From the NCBI GenBank assembly GCA_019918135.1, contig WBZZ01004010.1, forward strand, positions 1-64,000: a DNA stretch of 64,000 nucleotides. The letters run 5' to 3'. Every line of letters begins with the position of its first letter. Positions within the stretch are counted from its first letter, which is position 1. This DNA is from Paulinella micropora (taxonomy: Eukaryota; Cercozoa; Imbricatea; Euglyphida; Paulinellidae). Below the pieces are notes generated by a model. That model was not told where the DNA came from. It saw only the letters and a list, made by a program, of their open reading frames with translations, and did no database searches. Made by a program: the position numbers and the translations under genes. Positions 1-11,062 of this stretch are shown here, one piece after another.

Positions 1-394
1 CTACAGCTTGAACATGAACGGAAGAAAGAGCTGAGTCACTTCTTGACGATGGGGACGAGAGCTGGAAAAAAGTGGAGCCGGTGGGCCCAGTCATATTGGC
101 AGGTGGCACCAAGGCCACAGTACGAGAAGATAAGGGGTCGAAGTTAGTGGGAAGCTTGCTGAAAGAAAGATTGCCTTTAGCAACTTTGACCTTGGTCGCG
201 TGCTTGCGCCCACCTGGATCCCACGTCATGCGAGTTGAGTCAGAAAGGGAGAGAGCAGTGGAAGAGGAAGTCTCACCTGAGGAGACCTCCGGCTGATGTA
301 AGCCGACCCTGAGAGCTACTTGCTCCACTGCGGAGCTTTCACTCCCAGGGCCCCATCACTTGTTTGCCCTACGCTTTCCCCACTTCTCGTTGCC

Positions 395-1891
395 ACTGTC
401 CGGGCAGTCCACTCGTTTGTGATCTTTGTTGTCAGGGCAGACCGGGCATTGGTGGAGGAAGCGGCAATCCTCCTTATAGCTAAAGTCGCGGCCGTCTGCC
501 CAGTTGAAGCACATCTTCTTCGACCTCTGGTTCTGCTCTAGCTGTCCACCACCACGGGTATTGTTCGCACTGCGTTGTTGTTGCTTGAGGACGCCTTGGC
601 CAATGGACTGGTTGGAAGAATGAGAAGGGAGGGGGGGGGGGGAGAGGCTCGAGGAAGGCTGTAGCTAACACAAAGGGAAGGGTGCCCTTATGCCATTGCC
701 CTAACGAACTCCTACCGCGTACTGCCTTGTCCCATCTCATTGTCGACTGCAACGTGTTCTTTCTTACGATAAGCTCGAGGTAACGGTAATGCTCCCACAT
801 GTCCTCAGCGTGCTGAGGATGATGTCTGGAGTACAGGACGACGAGCCTACGAACTAAGTCTAAGAACTTCTCAACAGTAACAGATTTGGGCTCCGACTCA
901 TGAGTTTCGCCAATGAGAGTTTTCTTTTTTGATGGCACAAGCTCTTTGAGATTGATGTACTTTTTTTTCCCAACTTTATCTTTTTGAGTACGTCAAAATC
1001 TACATCTTCGGAACCCGGCAGACTCTGAAACTCTTGAGTCAATCTAGCCTTCTCATCTCCGGAAACAGATGTCGAAAAGCCAAGTGCTGCGAGCAAGAAG
1101 GAGGAGTCAATACCTTTTTCGTTGGCTGCCTCCTTGATTTTGCGTTCCAGCTCCTCGTTGGTCTCTTGCAACTCTGAGAGCGCAGAAGCATCGAAGCGGA
1201 CAGTTCTGCCTTTGTTCCCAACTTGACGAGCATTGGCAAGCTTCGCCTTTAGCTCCTCTTGTTTCCGCAGAGCATCATCGATGGCATTCTGAAGTTCGAT
1301 CTCTTGCTTCGTGCCTTTTTTTTGCTTCTTGCTTCGAGGCTGACCGGCCTCCGGCTCTAAGTCATCGTCGTCATCGTCTTTCTGCTCTTGTTTCTCAACA
1401 AGCTCGGCTTGGACAATGAAGGGCCAATCAACTCCCTTGTCTACGATCTGAGATGCCATTGCTGAAGCGACAACCCCCTTACTGGAATTCCCTTTGACTT
1501 CTCTTACCTCAGTAAAGTATTCGTTATACAACTTTCGCAGATTTGTAGCGTTGTATAAGTTCTCGAGGTGAGTCGCAATTGCCTTGGCTTTCTGCTTCTT
1601 GGCCTTAGCCTCGTTGCTACCGTTGCTATTCCCCAGAATGCCATTCACGTCTCTGATTGACTTAATAAAATCATCACGTGAGACATTAGCATTCAAGGGA
1701 ATCTTAGTAAATTTCAGCTCGACAACCTGGTCGGTATTCGAGTCCCAAATCACTTCCCCTGATGCATTCAAATACTTCCACTTCTTGGATTCATCTTCCA
1801 TACGAATCAAACCACGGGGGACTTGCACAGACCATTGATTTCCCTCTATGTTGAGGCGAATAGTAGCCTGTTTATCAGTGAAACTCATCAC
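395..1891 (-). CDS. Retroelement-type Gag/ORF1 protein with Cys/His zinc finger, frame-broken
   Basis: The main frame opens at 1891 and gives about 340 residues: a compact N-terminal domain, then acidic and Lys-rich coiled segments with an Asp run. Coding sense then moves to another frame (938 downwards), and after a poly-G tract at 632-641 to a third frame. That last frame carries a Cys/His cluster at about 395-515, starting CFNWADGR and continuing with CRFLH, CPVC and H-x4-C spacing. A finger of this layout is typical of nucleocapsid-like ORF1 proteins of tyrosine-recombinase retroelements (DIRS/Ngaro types). That family assignment is inference: no recombinase or RT is visible, because the element would continue left of position 1. 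Frame breaks fall at homopolymers, so either decay or indel error is possible. Confidence 0.45.
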
Positions 1892-2094
1892 GACCCCGGT
1901 GATTCGTACGGTTTCAGAACTTTGTCAAAATCTGTGAAATAAATCATCGTCTTGAACGTGATATGCTGCAAGAGTTGAAACCATGCTACCAACTTTGATT
2001 TTCTTTTCAATAGCATGCATTGAAGATAGTTTCTCTGACGCGTCTTTCGATCTTCCCAACTTTCCAACCTAGGCCTAACCAGACGCCGGATCAA

Positions 2095-3065
2095 ACACGC
2101 GCCGGCTCCGCCGGCACGGCTACGCCGCGCCGACCGGACTACCGTAAAAGCGAAACGTCTCCTCGGAACTTTAACGGCGGTTAACTCCGGGCGAAGCCCG
2201 GAGCAAACCAGTAATTAAATAGAGATAGAGTCACACCTTGCTCACGCTGTTCTGATGGCACAGACACAGGCAAGCAACCACACACAAGCCCACACAGAGA
2301 GGACACTACAGAGGACACCAGCAGACTCACACACACTACACAGTATAGTGCTTTACTTTGCTACACCTCCCTTTATGCTCTCTCTCTTCACCTGCGAGTG
2401 CTGCCACTGACTATATTGCTCAGACTCCACAGAGGCTACCTCAGCTACCACCTACGACAGCCTTCCGCCTACTAGTCTGCAAAGTCAGTTCTTCAACCCA
2501 CTAGTGTTTCTAGTTGTTTACGTACAACTACCTAAACAGCCACCTTACTCTTTGCCCCACTTGCTCACGGCTCTCCTTACAAGATGTACAGACTTGCCAC
2601 TGTGACGTCCCCTGCTAGAATGAGTACAGACAAACTCAGTCTGATGTGCCCGCGTGTCCTTCTCAGCAAGGAGACAAGCACTTTCCACACACCTTCGGCT
2701 TGAAGCCGGAGAGAGCACAACAAATGGTTTGCACGTGTGTCCTTCTAGCTGCCACCGCCGTAAGGAAACAAACACGTTCAGCACACCCCCCTGAACAAGA
2801 ACAGGCAATAGCCTTTCATAGGCACGTGACACCCCCTCTCCCTCAATCTGAACGGTACGTGGCGGCAACCCTCTGTCACGATCTGTCAGTCTTGTTCCTC
2901 TGGTCTCCCACCTTGCCCTCAAGTTCCACTGCACACAAGCAGAGCAGAGCGTGGGTAGTATCTACAGTGATCAGCTGTAGGCACCAAATTTGAAATGCGC
3001 ACTTTCCTGACGGGGGTCACTTAGGGTAGACCCCAGCACCCCTTGAACGAATGTCTTCTTCTGCG
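2095..3065. other. Gene-poor stretch with GC hairpins, possible retroelement leader or terminus
   Basis: No convincing gene is seen. At 2186-2204 there is a perfect hairpin (CTCCGGGC / GCCCGGAG) and another GC-rich palindrome near 2100-2115. The rest is CA-rich low-complexity sequence (2220-2350) and undistinguished DNA. Its position directly upstream of the minus-strand Gag-like gene suggests a leader or terminal repeat, but no second copy is present in the window to confirm that. Confidence 0.3.
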
Positions 3066-3070
3066 ATCAG

Positions 3071-3352
3071 TTAACGAAGAAACGCTTCAAGGCCCATAAC
3101 CCAATGGAGAAAACCCTCGATCCCTAGGCTGAACTGCGCCAGCGCCAGGCCCTGCTGTGCGGCCAGGCGGTACCACTCCACGGCTAGGGCCTCGTCCCGT
3201 CCGCCGATCCCCTTGGCGTACGCCAGGCCCTGCTGCGCCGCGGAACGGTAGCACTCCACAGCCCTAGCTTCATCCCACGCAACGCCTGTTCCGCGCGCGT
3301 AAGCCAGGCCCAGCTCTAGCTGGGAGTGTGCGCTCTCGTCAGTTTGGGACAT
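3071..3352 (-). CDS. Small Sel1-repeat (TPR-like) protein
   Basis: The 93-residue reading frame from the ATG at 3352 contains two Sel1-like repeats. The first includes LGLAYARGTGV and AVECYRSAAQQG; the second includes AVEWYRLAAQQGLALAQFSLG. These alpha/alpha solenoid repeats usually act as adaptor surfaces. Base composition is less extreme than in the GC block upstream, and the frame stays open far upstream (to 4369), but residues before 3352 look like low-complexity GC translation. The ATG at 3352 is therefore preferred. It may be a complete small protein or the last exon of a longer one. The last repeat degenerates before the TAA stop. Confidence 0.55.
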   Translation of the reverse strand: MSQTDESAHSQLELGLAYARGTGVAWDEARAVECYRSAAQQGLAYAKGIGGRDEALAVEWYRLAAQQGLALAQFSLGIEGFLHWVMGLEAFLR

Positions 3353-3673
3353 GCAAGAAAAGAGAATAGTGAGACCCCCTTCTCCCCAAACTAGATGCGT
3401 GTGCTTAATGCCTAGCGGCACGCGCGGTCTGGCGCACGTCGCCCGGCCCCCCCCCCCCCCCCGGCTGCCCACGCACCCCGCGGCCGGGCGCGCGCTCTCC
3501 CCCCTACGCGCGCGGGCCGGTCCGGCCGTGGCCGCGCCCCCCCCCCTCAGGTAGTCCCGGCGCCTGCTGCGCAGTAGTAGGCGCTGCTCCGCGCGGTACC
3601 CACCCCCTTGCTCCGCGCCTGTCGCGCCACCACGCCCGTGAGCAGGTCCGGCGAAGAGGTGGCTAGGCGGGGC

Positions 3674-3780
3674 TCGGCGCGCTCTGCGTCCCAGTGGCCT
3701 CGGTGCCGCCACAGTCCCTAGCCCTCGGGGGCTCCGGCGCGCTCTGCGTCCCAGTGGCCTCGGTGCCGCCACAGTCCCTA
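3674..3780. repeat. 60-bp tandem duplication
   Basis: Positions 3674-3720 recur identically at 3734-3780, an exact 60-bp period inside the GC-rich block. Because 60 is a multiple of three, the copy preserves frame; the minus-strand translation repeats a short Gly/Pro/Arg-rich segment. Confidence 0.85.
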
Positions 3781-3959
3781 GGTTTACCACCTGACGTCGC
3801 TGCCGGAAAAGCAAGCTGCGCGGGGGGCGGGTGCGGCGGCGCCCGTGCTCTGCTGGCCTACGCCGGGTGCCTGGAGGAGGCGGCCCGCCACGGGGCCTGC
3901 TGCCGCCGGGGGACCTGACCCCGCGCGAGTGGCGCTGACAGGCCGCCGCGGTAGGGCTC

Positions 3960-4369
3960 GGGGGCAGCACCCAGTACACACGCCATGGCCCGATTGCGTA
4001 ATCTGCCTCGGTAATGACGTACGCTTGGCAGGCGCCGCACACGGCCAGGCGCGTAAGCGCTGCTTCATCGCTGCCGTGCGCGACGGCGTCGGCCTTGGCC
4101 ACCAGATTCAGCAGAGCGCCTTGCCCAGGACCGTCGTCCAACATTGCGGCAGCAGCTTCGGCTAGCAAATCCTCACGGGCCGTGCGCTCCTCTTTTTCTC
4201 CTTGGCCCAGTGACGTGAGGAAATGGCCCAGCTCGCTCACTAAAGCCACTGCATGTGAGTGGGCGGTGCGGCGCGGGCCTATACACGGCACAGACTCCAT
4301 GCGGGGCCAAGTCTTGGCGACCCCGGTGCAGATTTCCGGCATGCTTGTCGGGTACAATTGTGGCGGCAA
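3960..4369 (-). CDS. Unidentified helical protein in the GC-rich block
   Basis: From the ATG at 4369 the frame encodes about 135 coherent residues, with amphipathic helices (HAVALVSELGHFLTSL, EDLLAEAAAAML) and a short Cys-containing stretch (LAVCGACQAYV). After about 3960 the same frame degenerates to Pro/Arg low complexity, while neighbouring frames look no better. A splice junction or frameshift near 3960 is likely. No family is recognised. The overlapping plus-strand frames are of poorer composition and are treated as shadows. Confidence 0.35.
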
Positions 4370-4683
4370 CCGGCCGGGAGAGGTGGGCTTCCCCCCAGCG
4401 CCGTGCCCTGACTACCGGCGGCCGCGGCCGGCGGGGGGAGGGGGGACGCGCGGGCGCCAGCCCCGGCGGGAAGCGGCCCGGGGGCGGGCGCTTGGGGCGG
4501 GGGCAGGGAGCTGGGTAGGGCCGGGTGGGGAGGAGTGAGCAGGGGAGGGGGTGCTGCTTCCCCACTCCCCCCCCCCCGGGGGTGCCTTCCGCTGCGCTCC
4601 CCGTTCCTCCCCGGGCCAGAAGCTAGATCCTCCGAAACCGTATTCGGTAGCATTGGGCACTGAGGACGGCACCGCCGCCTCGC

Positions 4684-5460
4684 ATGGTGCGCCCGCGCCC
4701 GCCCAGCCCACCCCACGCCGCCGAGCCAGCCGCCGGGCACGGCGCGTCAGCGCACGCCCCTGCGGGGCCCGCCGTCGGGCACAGTGCGCCCACGGGAGGC
4801 GACGCGCCGGAGCACCCACCCACGTGTCGCGCGCCGGGCGCCGGACGGACGGACGCCCCCCCCTGCCGCGGGGCGCGGCGCTCGCGCCGACGGTCGCGTG
4901 CACGCCGGCGCGCGCCCTACGATGGACGCCTCCCGGCGCCTGGCCAGGGCCACAAAGTGATCCCGCTGGCCGAGATCAGGCTCCTGGCCGACGGCTGCAC
5001 CGACCTGGTGACCATGCCCGCCCACCTGCTACCCGTGGCCGAGTCCGAGCCCTAGTATTCCCCGACCCAATACCCCAATCCCGTGCTGGCTGCTCCTTCC
5101 GCCGACACGAGCGTCGAGGCACTCCTGTCCATGTTTCAGCACGAGGGGCCTAGCGCGCCAAGTCTACCGGCAGGAGGCCTGCCGCTTGCCATCCGGGCCT
5201 GCGAAGCAGCCGGGGCCAGCGCCACCGACGCGGCCGGGCAGCTAGCACGGCACGCCCATACGGACGGCGCCAGAGAGAGCGCCCTGTACGCGGCCGAGGA
5301 CCTCCGCCGGCTGGAGTACATGCTGCGCCAGGTCTCTTCCCACTTGTGGCGCGAGCAAGAGCACCCCTGCAGTTATGTCCGCACGTACGTACCCCTGCCG
5401 CTGCCACACCCCCCCCCCCCTCAAGCGCCTGCTACCGACGAGGGGCAGCCCATCCCGTGA
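4684..5460 (+). CDS. Unidentified GC-rich gene interrupted by one in-frame TAG
   Basis: A single frame runs from 4684 to 5460, broken only by a TAG at 5053-5055. Before the stop the last 50 residues look protein-like (VIPLAEIRLLADGC, DLVTMPAHLLPVAE). After it come about 125 residues with helical segments (VEALLSMFQHEG, AIRACEAAGASATDAAGQLA, DLRRLEYMLRQVSSHLW) and a proline-rich end. The sequence before about 4900 is Arg/Pro-rich and may not be translated. No family is recognised. A nonsense mutation, a short intron or a read-through stop would each fit. Confidence 0.35.
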
Positions 5461-6490
5461 CTGTCGGCCGCCCAGGCCGCTGGCCAGGGGGCGCAGCCCG
5501 TATGCCCGTGACTACTCCCCGCGCCTGGGCCTGCACACCGCTCGGACAGGCCGGCCCCGTCGCCCCTCGCCCGCGCGCGCCTGTGCGCCACCACTCGGCT
5601 CCGAGACTGAATACCCCCCGCTGCTGGACCCTGTCCTCTGACCCCAGGCCCCTTGTCCATCACCGGCCGTCGGCCGACGTCGGCTGCCGGGGCAGCAGAG
5701 GACTTGGCGGCCGCCGCCGGATGCCTCCGCTGTGGCTGCCCGGTTCACGCCCGGCTGCATTGGTACCAGTGAAGCCCTGTGCTTGTGTGACTTCCCGGTA
5801 GCCAGGACCATAATCCACGTTTTTTTTTCTCTCCCTCTCTTCTTTTCCCTTGGTGCCCTGTCCTAGGTGACTGCAATGTTGGTTATTTAATTAAAGGCAA
5901 CTACTTGAGAAAGACATGTTCTCCTTGTGGCACTAGGCTAACTCCCGGCACCCACCGCCTGGACTTTCCGATTGCTGTCTAGTGTACGCAAACCACCTGC
6001 CCAGCCAGGGCTGGCCTATCCCGCGCGCGCTGGCACCGCCAGGCGTCCCGTAGACCAAGAGCTAGCCACAGGGCGCTAGCCGGCCCCGCGCCGCTGCTGG
6101 CCAGACCAAGCCCCGCGGACCGGGGGGGGGGGGGAGGGAAAGGGGGGCCGCGAGCTGCGGCCGCACGTCCCCCCCTGCGGCGGCCCGCCTTCGGCGCCTG
6201 CCGCCGGCACAGGCCAGCCCCCTGCCGCTCCCTCTTCCCCCCCCCCCCCCCCGTCTCTCGCCCCCCCCCCCCGCGCCCGCCACAGCGCGCGCGCCGCCCG
6301 TGACGCCGCCCGTGCCGCTGCCCCGCTGGCGCTCAGCGCAGAAAGTGTGTGCAGGGCACCTGTATGCCGGGCACTGCTGAGCCAGCACTGGACGTGATCG
6401 GTGCACCCAATGCCGAGGCGGGGCTGGCTACCGCGCTAGCCGACCTCTCTGCCCGTCTCGGCGCGTCGGGGCCGGCCGCGCGGGCGACCT
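5461..6490. other. Non-coding GC-rich spacer with poly-C tracts
   Basis: No supported gene. It contains long C and G homopolymers (for example 6121-6135, 6238-6252 and 6261-6272) and an AT-richer dip at 5818-5960 that could hold a 3' untranslated region or a promoter. Open frames here are artefacts of high GC content. Confidence 0.4.
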
Positions 6491-6497
6491 GTGCGCT

Positions 6498-7741
6498 GTG
6501 ATGGGCCTACCCTTCGTGCCACCTCTGGTGGGCCGGCTCGGCCTCGACACTGCAAGCAGGCATCGGAGTCTGGCAGCAAGCAGGCTGGTCGGTGGCCGCG
6601 CGGGCCTGGCTGCCCTGGACGGAACGACACGCGTGGGAGGGACGCACGGAGGGGTGCTGGCTGATACTACTGACGCGGCCCGAGCAGTGGGCGGCGTGGT
6701 ACGCCAGGCCCACGCCACCGCCGGCGCCGTGCATGGACGACTCTCACGCGCTGCCGCAGTACGCGAAGGACGCGCTGGGGGTGGGGAGCCGGGCTGGGCC
6801 GCGGTGTGGAGCCATGCGCTGCGGGCGAGCGCGGCGGGGGCGGCCCGCGCCCTGGTCAACTCGTGCCACCGCCGGCGCACCGCCCCTCCGTGGCTAGTGT
6901 TCGCCCTGTGGTTGGACTCGTTAGCGCTGGCGGGGCTAGGTGGCGGGCCGGAGTGGGAGCGCGCCGCGTGGTGGTGCGCTGAACAGCTAGCGAACGAACC
7001 GGACCCGGGGCTCTACGACGACGCGGACGCGGCGGCCCCCCCCCGGCTGCTCCTGGACAGGCTGGCGCTCGTGCGCCGGGAGGCGCGCCGCTTGCAGGGC
7101 GGCGTCCCACCCTGGCTACCGCTGTGCCTGGCGTGGCAGGCCAGGCTGTACCAGGCTCGCCCCTGCCGGCCCGCGCCTGAGGAGCGCTGGGCGGCGTACC
7201 TCGGCGCGCTGCTCAAGGGCGTGGCGGGGCAGGACAGGGACCAGCTGCTCCGGGCGCAAGCCGCGGCGAACCACTTGCCCGCCGAGGAGCCTGTGCCCTA
7301 CACTCTGGCAGTCCTGCGCTGGCTGCGCGGCCTGGCAGCGCCGGCCGGCGGCGCCCCCGAGCCTGCGCCGGCCGGCCCACCCCGCAGCCCAGCCCGCCGC
7401 TCGGCCCGCCGCCGCCGCCCGTCCTGGGGCCTGCTTGTGCGTGGTGGGCGGACTCGGCCCGCGGGCGGGCCGGCTGCCAGGATAGTGGCGCGGCCACTCC
7501 TAGGTGGTGTGTGCTACCACCGTCCCTGGGCGAGGGGCCACGCACGCCCGTCGGCACGCCCGTCGGCCCGCCCGCTGGCGCGCCAGAGGCACAGTACGAC
7601 GACTTCGGCCGCGACTTGGACTTCCTGCTAGCGGGCTGCGCCTGGTTCCGGTCGCAGGGCCGGCAGTCGCGGGCCACCGCCGACGCGTGCTGGCGGCTGG
7701 CGCTGCGGGCCCTGGCAGGCGAGGACGCTCGCTACCGCTAA
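6498..7741 (+). CDS. Unidentified large protein, N-terminal part, frame-broken
   Basis: Protein-like sequence is spread over three frames in order. About 6570-6770 encodes a Trp-rich stretch (ARAWLPWTERHAWEG, LILLTRPEQWAAWYA). After a G-run near 6775 a second frame gives about 230 residues of helical sequence (LVFALWLDSLALAGLG, EWERAAWWCAEQLANEP, WLPLCLAWQARLYQARPC). From about 7590 a third frame gives DDFGRDLDFLLAGCAWFR up to the TAA at 7739. Trp/Leu-rich helices with similar spacing hint at repeated modules. It is not recognisable as a known family. Breaks coincide with G/C runs. Confidence 0.4.
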
Positions 7742-8955
7742 TGGCCTGCGTCCAACTTCCGCGGGCCGGCCGAGTGGGTGGCCCCCTGGTCCGCCGCGGG
7801 CTGGCTGCGGCCGCGCGGCGCCCGGCAGGCCGGCCGGCGCGCCAGACGAACCAGAGGGGGGGCAGCGCTGCGTCTGCCGCAAGTGCCACGCGACGGCCTG
7901 GAACGCGTACTGCGTCGACCTGCGCGTGGCGCCCGCCCGCTTCTGGGTCCGCCTCGCCGGCGCCTATGAGTGCTGGCTTCACAGGCGCCCGGCGGCCGGC
8001 GCAGACGCCGGGCCCCCGGCCTGCCCCGCCGGCCCGGCCGGGCGTCCGGCCTGCTCCGCGGAGCGGCCGAGCGCGGGCTGCTGCGCCAGTGGCTGTCAGC
8101 CGCGGACCCCGGCCCCACCGCCTGCCTGCCGGCCGGGGCCCCTGCCGGCCGGGGCCTCCGCCCCGGGCGCGGCCTGCGTGGCGCTCGTCTGGCTGCGGGC
8201 ACTGTTGGGGGCGTACGCCGGCCAGCTGGTGCTGCACGGTGAGCGGCTGGCGCTACGGCTGCACTGCGCCCGGCCGAAATTTGAGGCCGCCCGGTGCCAC
8301 GTGCTCGCGGCCCTGGCCGACCAGGGGCGGCCGGCCCCGCTCCCCCGGGCCAAGCGGCCGCGGCTGGAGGGCGCCCCTTCGGCGTGGGACATGTTTGCCC
8401 GCGCCGAGGCCGAGGCGGACCGGCGGGCCCGCTGGTGGGGGGAGCCCGCCGCGCGGGCCATCGTGCAGTGGCAGTGGGGGGCCAGGAGGCGCGCGGAGTG
8501 GTTGGTGGACCGCCTGGTGGCGCGGCCTGGCGCTCGGCCGCGCCCCGGGCACCACCCTGTGCCTGCTGGACGCGCGGACGACGGGCGAGTCGTGGTGGGC
8601 GTGGCTTGCCCGGCACCACCCGCTCGTGAACCTCAGCGGTGCCGCGTGCGGGCTGGACCTGCCGCCTGGCGCCGCGCTGCCGGGCCTGCCGGTGCTGCTC
8701 GACCTCCAGACCGCCCGCGTCTGCGCCCGGGAGGTAGACCTCGCCGCCCAGGCAGGGGTGCGCCGCGAGGGGTACGCGCCGCCCGTCATCCTGGCCGCCA
8801 GGCACGGCGAGGCCGCCCGGCTGCTCCGCGGCGCCCGGGTGCTGGTGGTGCTCAACGCGCAGCACACCATCGACGGCGGCCTGCGGGCGCTGCTGCAGGA
8901 GTTCAGCTTCGCGCGCGTGCTCTGCGCCGCCCGCGCCGTGGACTGGTGCGGCTAG
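7742..8955 (+). CDS. Unidentified large protein, central part, with Cys cluster
   Basis: The frame of the preceding segment continues past a single TAA (7739-7741) for about 40 residues. Coding sense then moves to a frame with a Cys cluster (CVCRKCHATAWNAYC, about 7870-7915) and AGAYECWL. Three more frame changes follow, giving VALVWLRALLGAYAGQLVLH (about 8180), AWDMFARAEAEADRRARWWG (about 8380) and a final stretch, LLDARTTGESWWAWLARHHP to NAQHTIDGGLRALLQEF (8560-8900). The order and composition suggest one long protein disrupted by indels. The Cys cluster could bind zinc, but no fold is recognised. Confidence 0.4.
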
Positions 8956-9810
8956 TGCGTGGGTGCTGCGTGTGGCACTACCTCCGGCGCCAGCGGGAAC
9001 TCACCCCGCGCCTCGAGCCCCCCCCGCGTGTTCCAGACCCGCGCGGGCCCGGCGGCGGCCACCGTGCTGGCAGGGCTGCGCCGGGCCCAGCGCAGCCTGT
9101 CACGCCTCCAGGACCGGGACATCCCCCCCGACCTCGCCCTCCTCTGCGCCATCCGGGCGCTCTGGGCCGGCCGCTTCTGGCGCTGGCGCACGGCACCCGT
9201 GTCGGCGCGGCGTCTCGGCCCCCGCGGCCTCCGCCAGGGCTACTACGCCGTGTACCCGCCCGACTGGTGGCGCCAGGACGCGAGGCCGCGGCCGCCCGCC
9301 ACCCTGCCCGCCGCGCACCGGCTGGCGCTGCAATCTCCCGACTGCCGGCGAGCATCGCGCGCGCTCACGGAGCTGGCACACAGGCGCCCACCACCCGGCG
9401 GGCTCCTAGACGTCGAGTTCCGCTGGGCCCCGACCCCGCTGGCCTACAAGCACGCGCTGCGTGAGATCGGCAAGCTGTCCGGCCTCGGCGGCGAGGTGCG
9501 GCTAGTGCGTGGCACCTGTGTGCTGTGGGTCCTGCGCGCCGCGGACTGGCCTGCGCCCGAACAGGGGCCCGAGCCCGAGCAGGGGGCCGAGCACTCGCTA
9601 GTCGTCTGTTACGCCAAGGTAGGCGAGCCGGGCGCGAGCTGGTGGCCCGCGGCGCCGGCGCGGCCCTCGCACTACGTGCTGCTGCACGTCATACTAGTGC
9701 CGGGCTGCACGGCCGAGGACGTCCCCGCCGCCGAGGGCCAGCTGCCGCGCAGCCTGCGCCGCCGGACCGACGGCCGGGGGGGCGTCTGCATCGTCTGGCG
9801 AACGGCCTAG
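8956..9810 (+). CDS. Unidentified GC-rich protein, C-terminal or separate unit
   Basis: An uninterrupted frame of about 280 residues ends with TAG at 9810. It contains helical segments (TVLAGLRRAQRSLSRLQD, DLALLCAIRALWAGRFWRW) and a motif VRLVRGTCVLWVLRAADW at about 9497-9550. A closely matching motif, VRLVRGCCVWHYLRRQ, occurs just upstream in another frame (about 8948-8995), so this unit looks like an internal duplication of the preceding protein. It is among the longest intact frames in the block. Function unknown. Confidence 0.45.
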   Translation, partial: CVGAACGTTSGASGNSPRASSPPRVFQTRAGPAAATVLAGLRRAQRSLSRLQDRDIPPDLALLCAIRALWAGRFWRWRTAPVSARRLGPRGLRQGYYAVYPPDWWRQDARPRPPATLPAAHRLALQSPDCRRASRALTELAHRRPPPGGLLDVEFRWAPTPLAYKHALREIGKLSGLGGEVRLVRGTCVLWVLRAADWPAPEQGPEPEQGAEHSLVVCYAKVGEPGASWWPAAPARPSHYVLLHVILVPGCTAEDVPAAEGQLPRSLRRRTDGRGGVCIVWRTA

Positions 9811-10120
9811 CCCCCTGCGCCTCTTCTGTCCTCCTCCCCCCCCCCCCGGGTGTCTTCTCTCTTCCCCCCCCCCCCGGCGGCTTCCTGGCAGGTGGACCCC
9901 TCTCCAGCGCTGTCTAGCCCACCCAGCTTTTTTTTATAAACCAGCCCGCAAAAGCCACGGCCGGCTGCCGACCCGCCCTGCCCGGGGGCGGCGGCCTCTC
10001 TCCCTTCCGTGCTATTCGCCCCAGGTACTGCCTACATGAAAGAAAAGGCAGGAGCGGCGTTCCCCCCCCCCCCCCCTCTCCCTCCCCTGGCACTCGCTAG
10101 GCCGTCGTCGTCCTCAAAAC
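9811..10120. other. Intergenic, poly-C tracts
   Basis: Holds C homopolymers (9837-9848, 9866-9876, 10061-10073) and a short T-run followed by ATAAA at 9929-9939 that could be a polyadenylation context. No gene is seen. It separates the plus-strand GC block from the convergent F-box gene. Confidence 0.35.
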
Positions 10121-11062
10121 CTACGGCAGCGGAGCTAGGCCGACCCCGTCTTCCCACACTTTTACTTTACCAAGGGCTGGAAGCGTGGCTGCCAGCGTGG
10201 CCTGCACCGCTTCGGTAATGCCCGGGCAGTGCAAGAGATCTAGCTCCTGCAGGCGACGCAACGAGCACAAAAAATGCAAGCTCTCTTCTGTAAGCAGACA
10301 GCAGCCAGCTAGCTTTAGGCGTCGGAGCTCGGGGAAATTGCACAGGCGCGCCAGCCCCGCGTTGGACAGGCGTGTGCAAAACGCCAAGCTTAGCTCTCGC
10401 AGTTCACGCAGCTCGGACAAGTGCATCAGCCCCGCGCCCGTGATTTTAGGACAGCCCCCCAGATTTAGGGACTGCGTCGCCCCGAGCCGTCGCAAATGAG
10501 CTAGCCCCGCGTCGCTTATCTGCCAACAGTCGTAGAGGATGAGTCGTAGCAACTTGCGCAGACCCGAGAGGTGCCGCAACCCACCATTGGTAATTCTGAA
10601 ACATCCACACAAATTCAGGCCGCGCAACTCGCGCAGGCCTGCTAGGTGCGCTAGCCTCACATCGGTGATCATGGAGCAGGCGCCCAGGTGGAGACTGTGC
10701 AGCCCGCGAGAGCCCGCCAGGTGCGCCAGCTCCGCGTCCGTGACACAGTCTGGCATAAATGACAAACTGTTGATCTGAAGGGCCCGCAGGCTCTGCAGGG
10801 CGGACGAACAAAGGCCTGGCCCAAATCCGCGGTGAAAAGCCACGTGGCCAATCGTTACCCCCGCCCGACGCCAGACGTCGCCCCACTTAGCGAAGTTGTT
10901 CCTGTCCTTGTCGGTACGAAAAGCCAAGGTGTTGACGTGCAGGCCCCTCCAAACAGTCTTGTCTTGGAGTAGTTCTGCTAATCTGCGGTTGGTCAAGTAC
11001 AGAGGTTCTAGCTCCGTCCAGTCCATGAACGTAAGCACAGTCCACCAGAGATCAGCCTGCAA
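10121..11062 (-). CDS. F-box / leucine-rich-repeat (FBXL-type) protein
   Basis: An intact 313-residue frame. Residues 1-45 form an F-box-like helical start (LWWTVLTFMDWTELEPLYL, NRRLAELLQDKTVWRGL). From about residue 85 to 300 there are eight or so cysteine-containing LRRs of the FBXL type (for example LHSLHLGACSMITDVRLAHL, LRGLNLCGCFRITNGGLRHL, LNLGGCPKITGAGLMHL), each about 25 residues. FBXL proteins are substrate receptors of SCF ubiquitin ligases: the F-box binds Skp1 and the LRR arc binds the target. The F-box is divergent, so Skp1 binding is inferred. It has no introns, frame breaks or TM segments, and is the best-preserved host-type gene in the window. Its GC content is lower than that of the block to its left. 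Confidence 0.85.
   Translation of the reverse strand: MQADLWWTVLTFMDWTELEPLYLTNRRLAELLQDKTVWRGLHVNTLAFRTDKDRNNFAKWGDVWRRAGVTIGHVAFHRGFGPGLCSSALQSLRALQINSLSFMPDCVTDAELAHLAGSRGLHSLHLGACSMITDVRLAHLAGLRELRGLNLCGCFRITNGGLRHLSGLRKLLRLILYDCWQISDAGLAHLRRLGATQSLNLGGCPKITGAGLMHLSELRELRELSLAFCTRLSNAGLARLCNFPELRRLKLAGCCLLTEESLHFLCSLRRLQELDLLHCPGITEAVQATLAATLPALGKVKVWEDGVGLAPLP

Noticed and set aside
2545..2993. Frames of 115-129 residues on both strands
   Set aside because: Opposed, no motif, low-complexity neighbourhood; coding not supported.
3351..9964. Many overlapping frames on both strands in the GC-rich block
   Set aside because: High GC removes stop codons. Only frames with balanced helical composition were kept; Arg/Pro/Ala-only frames are shadows.
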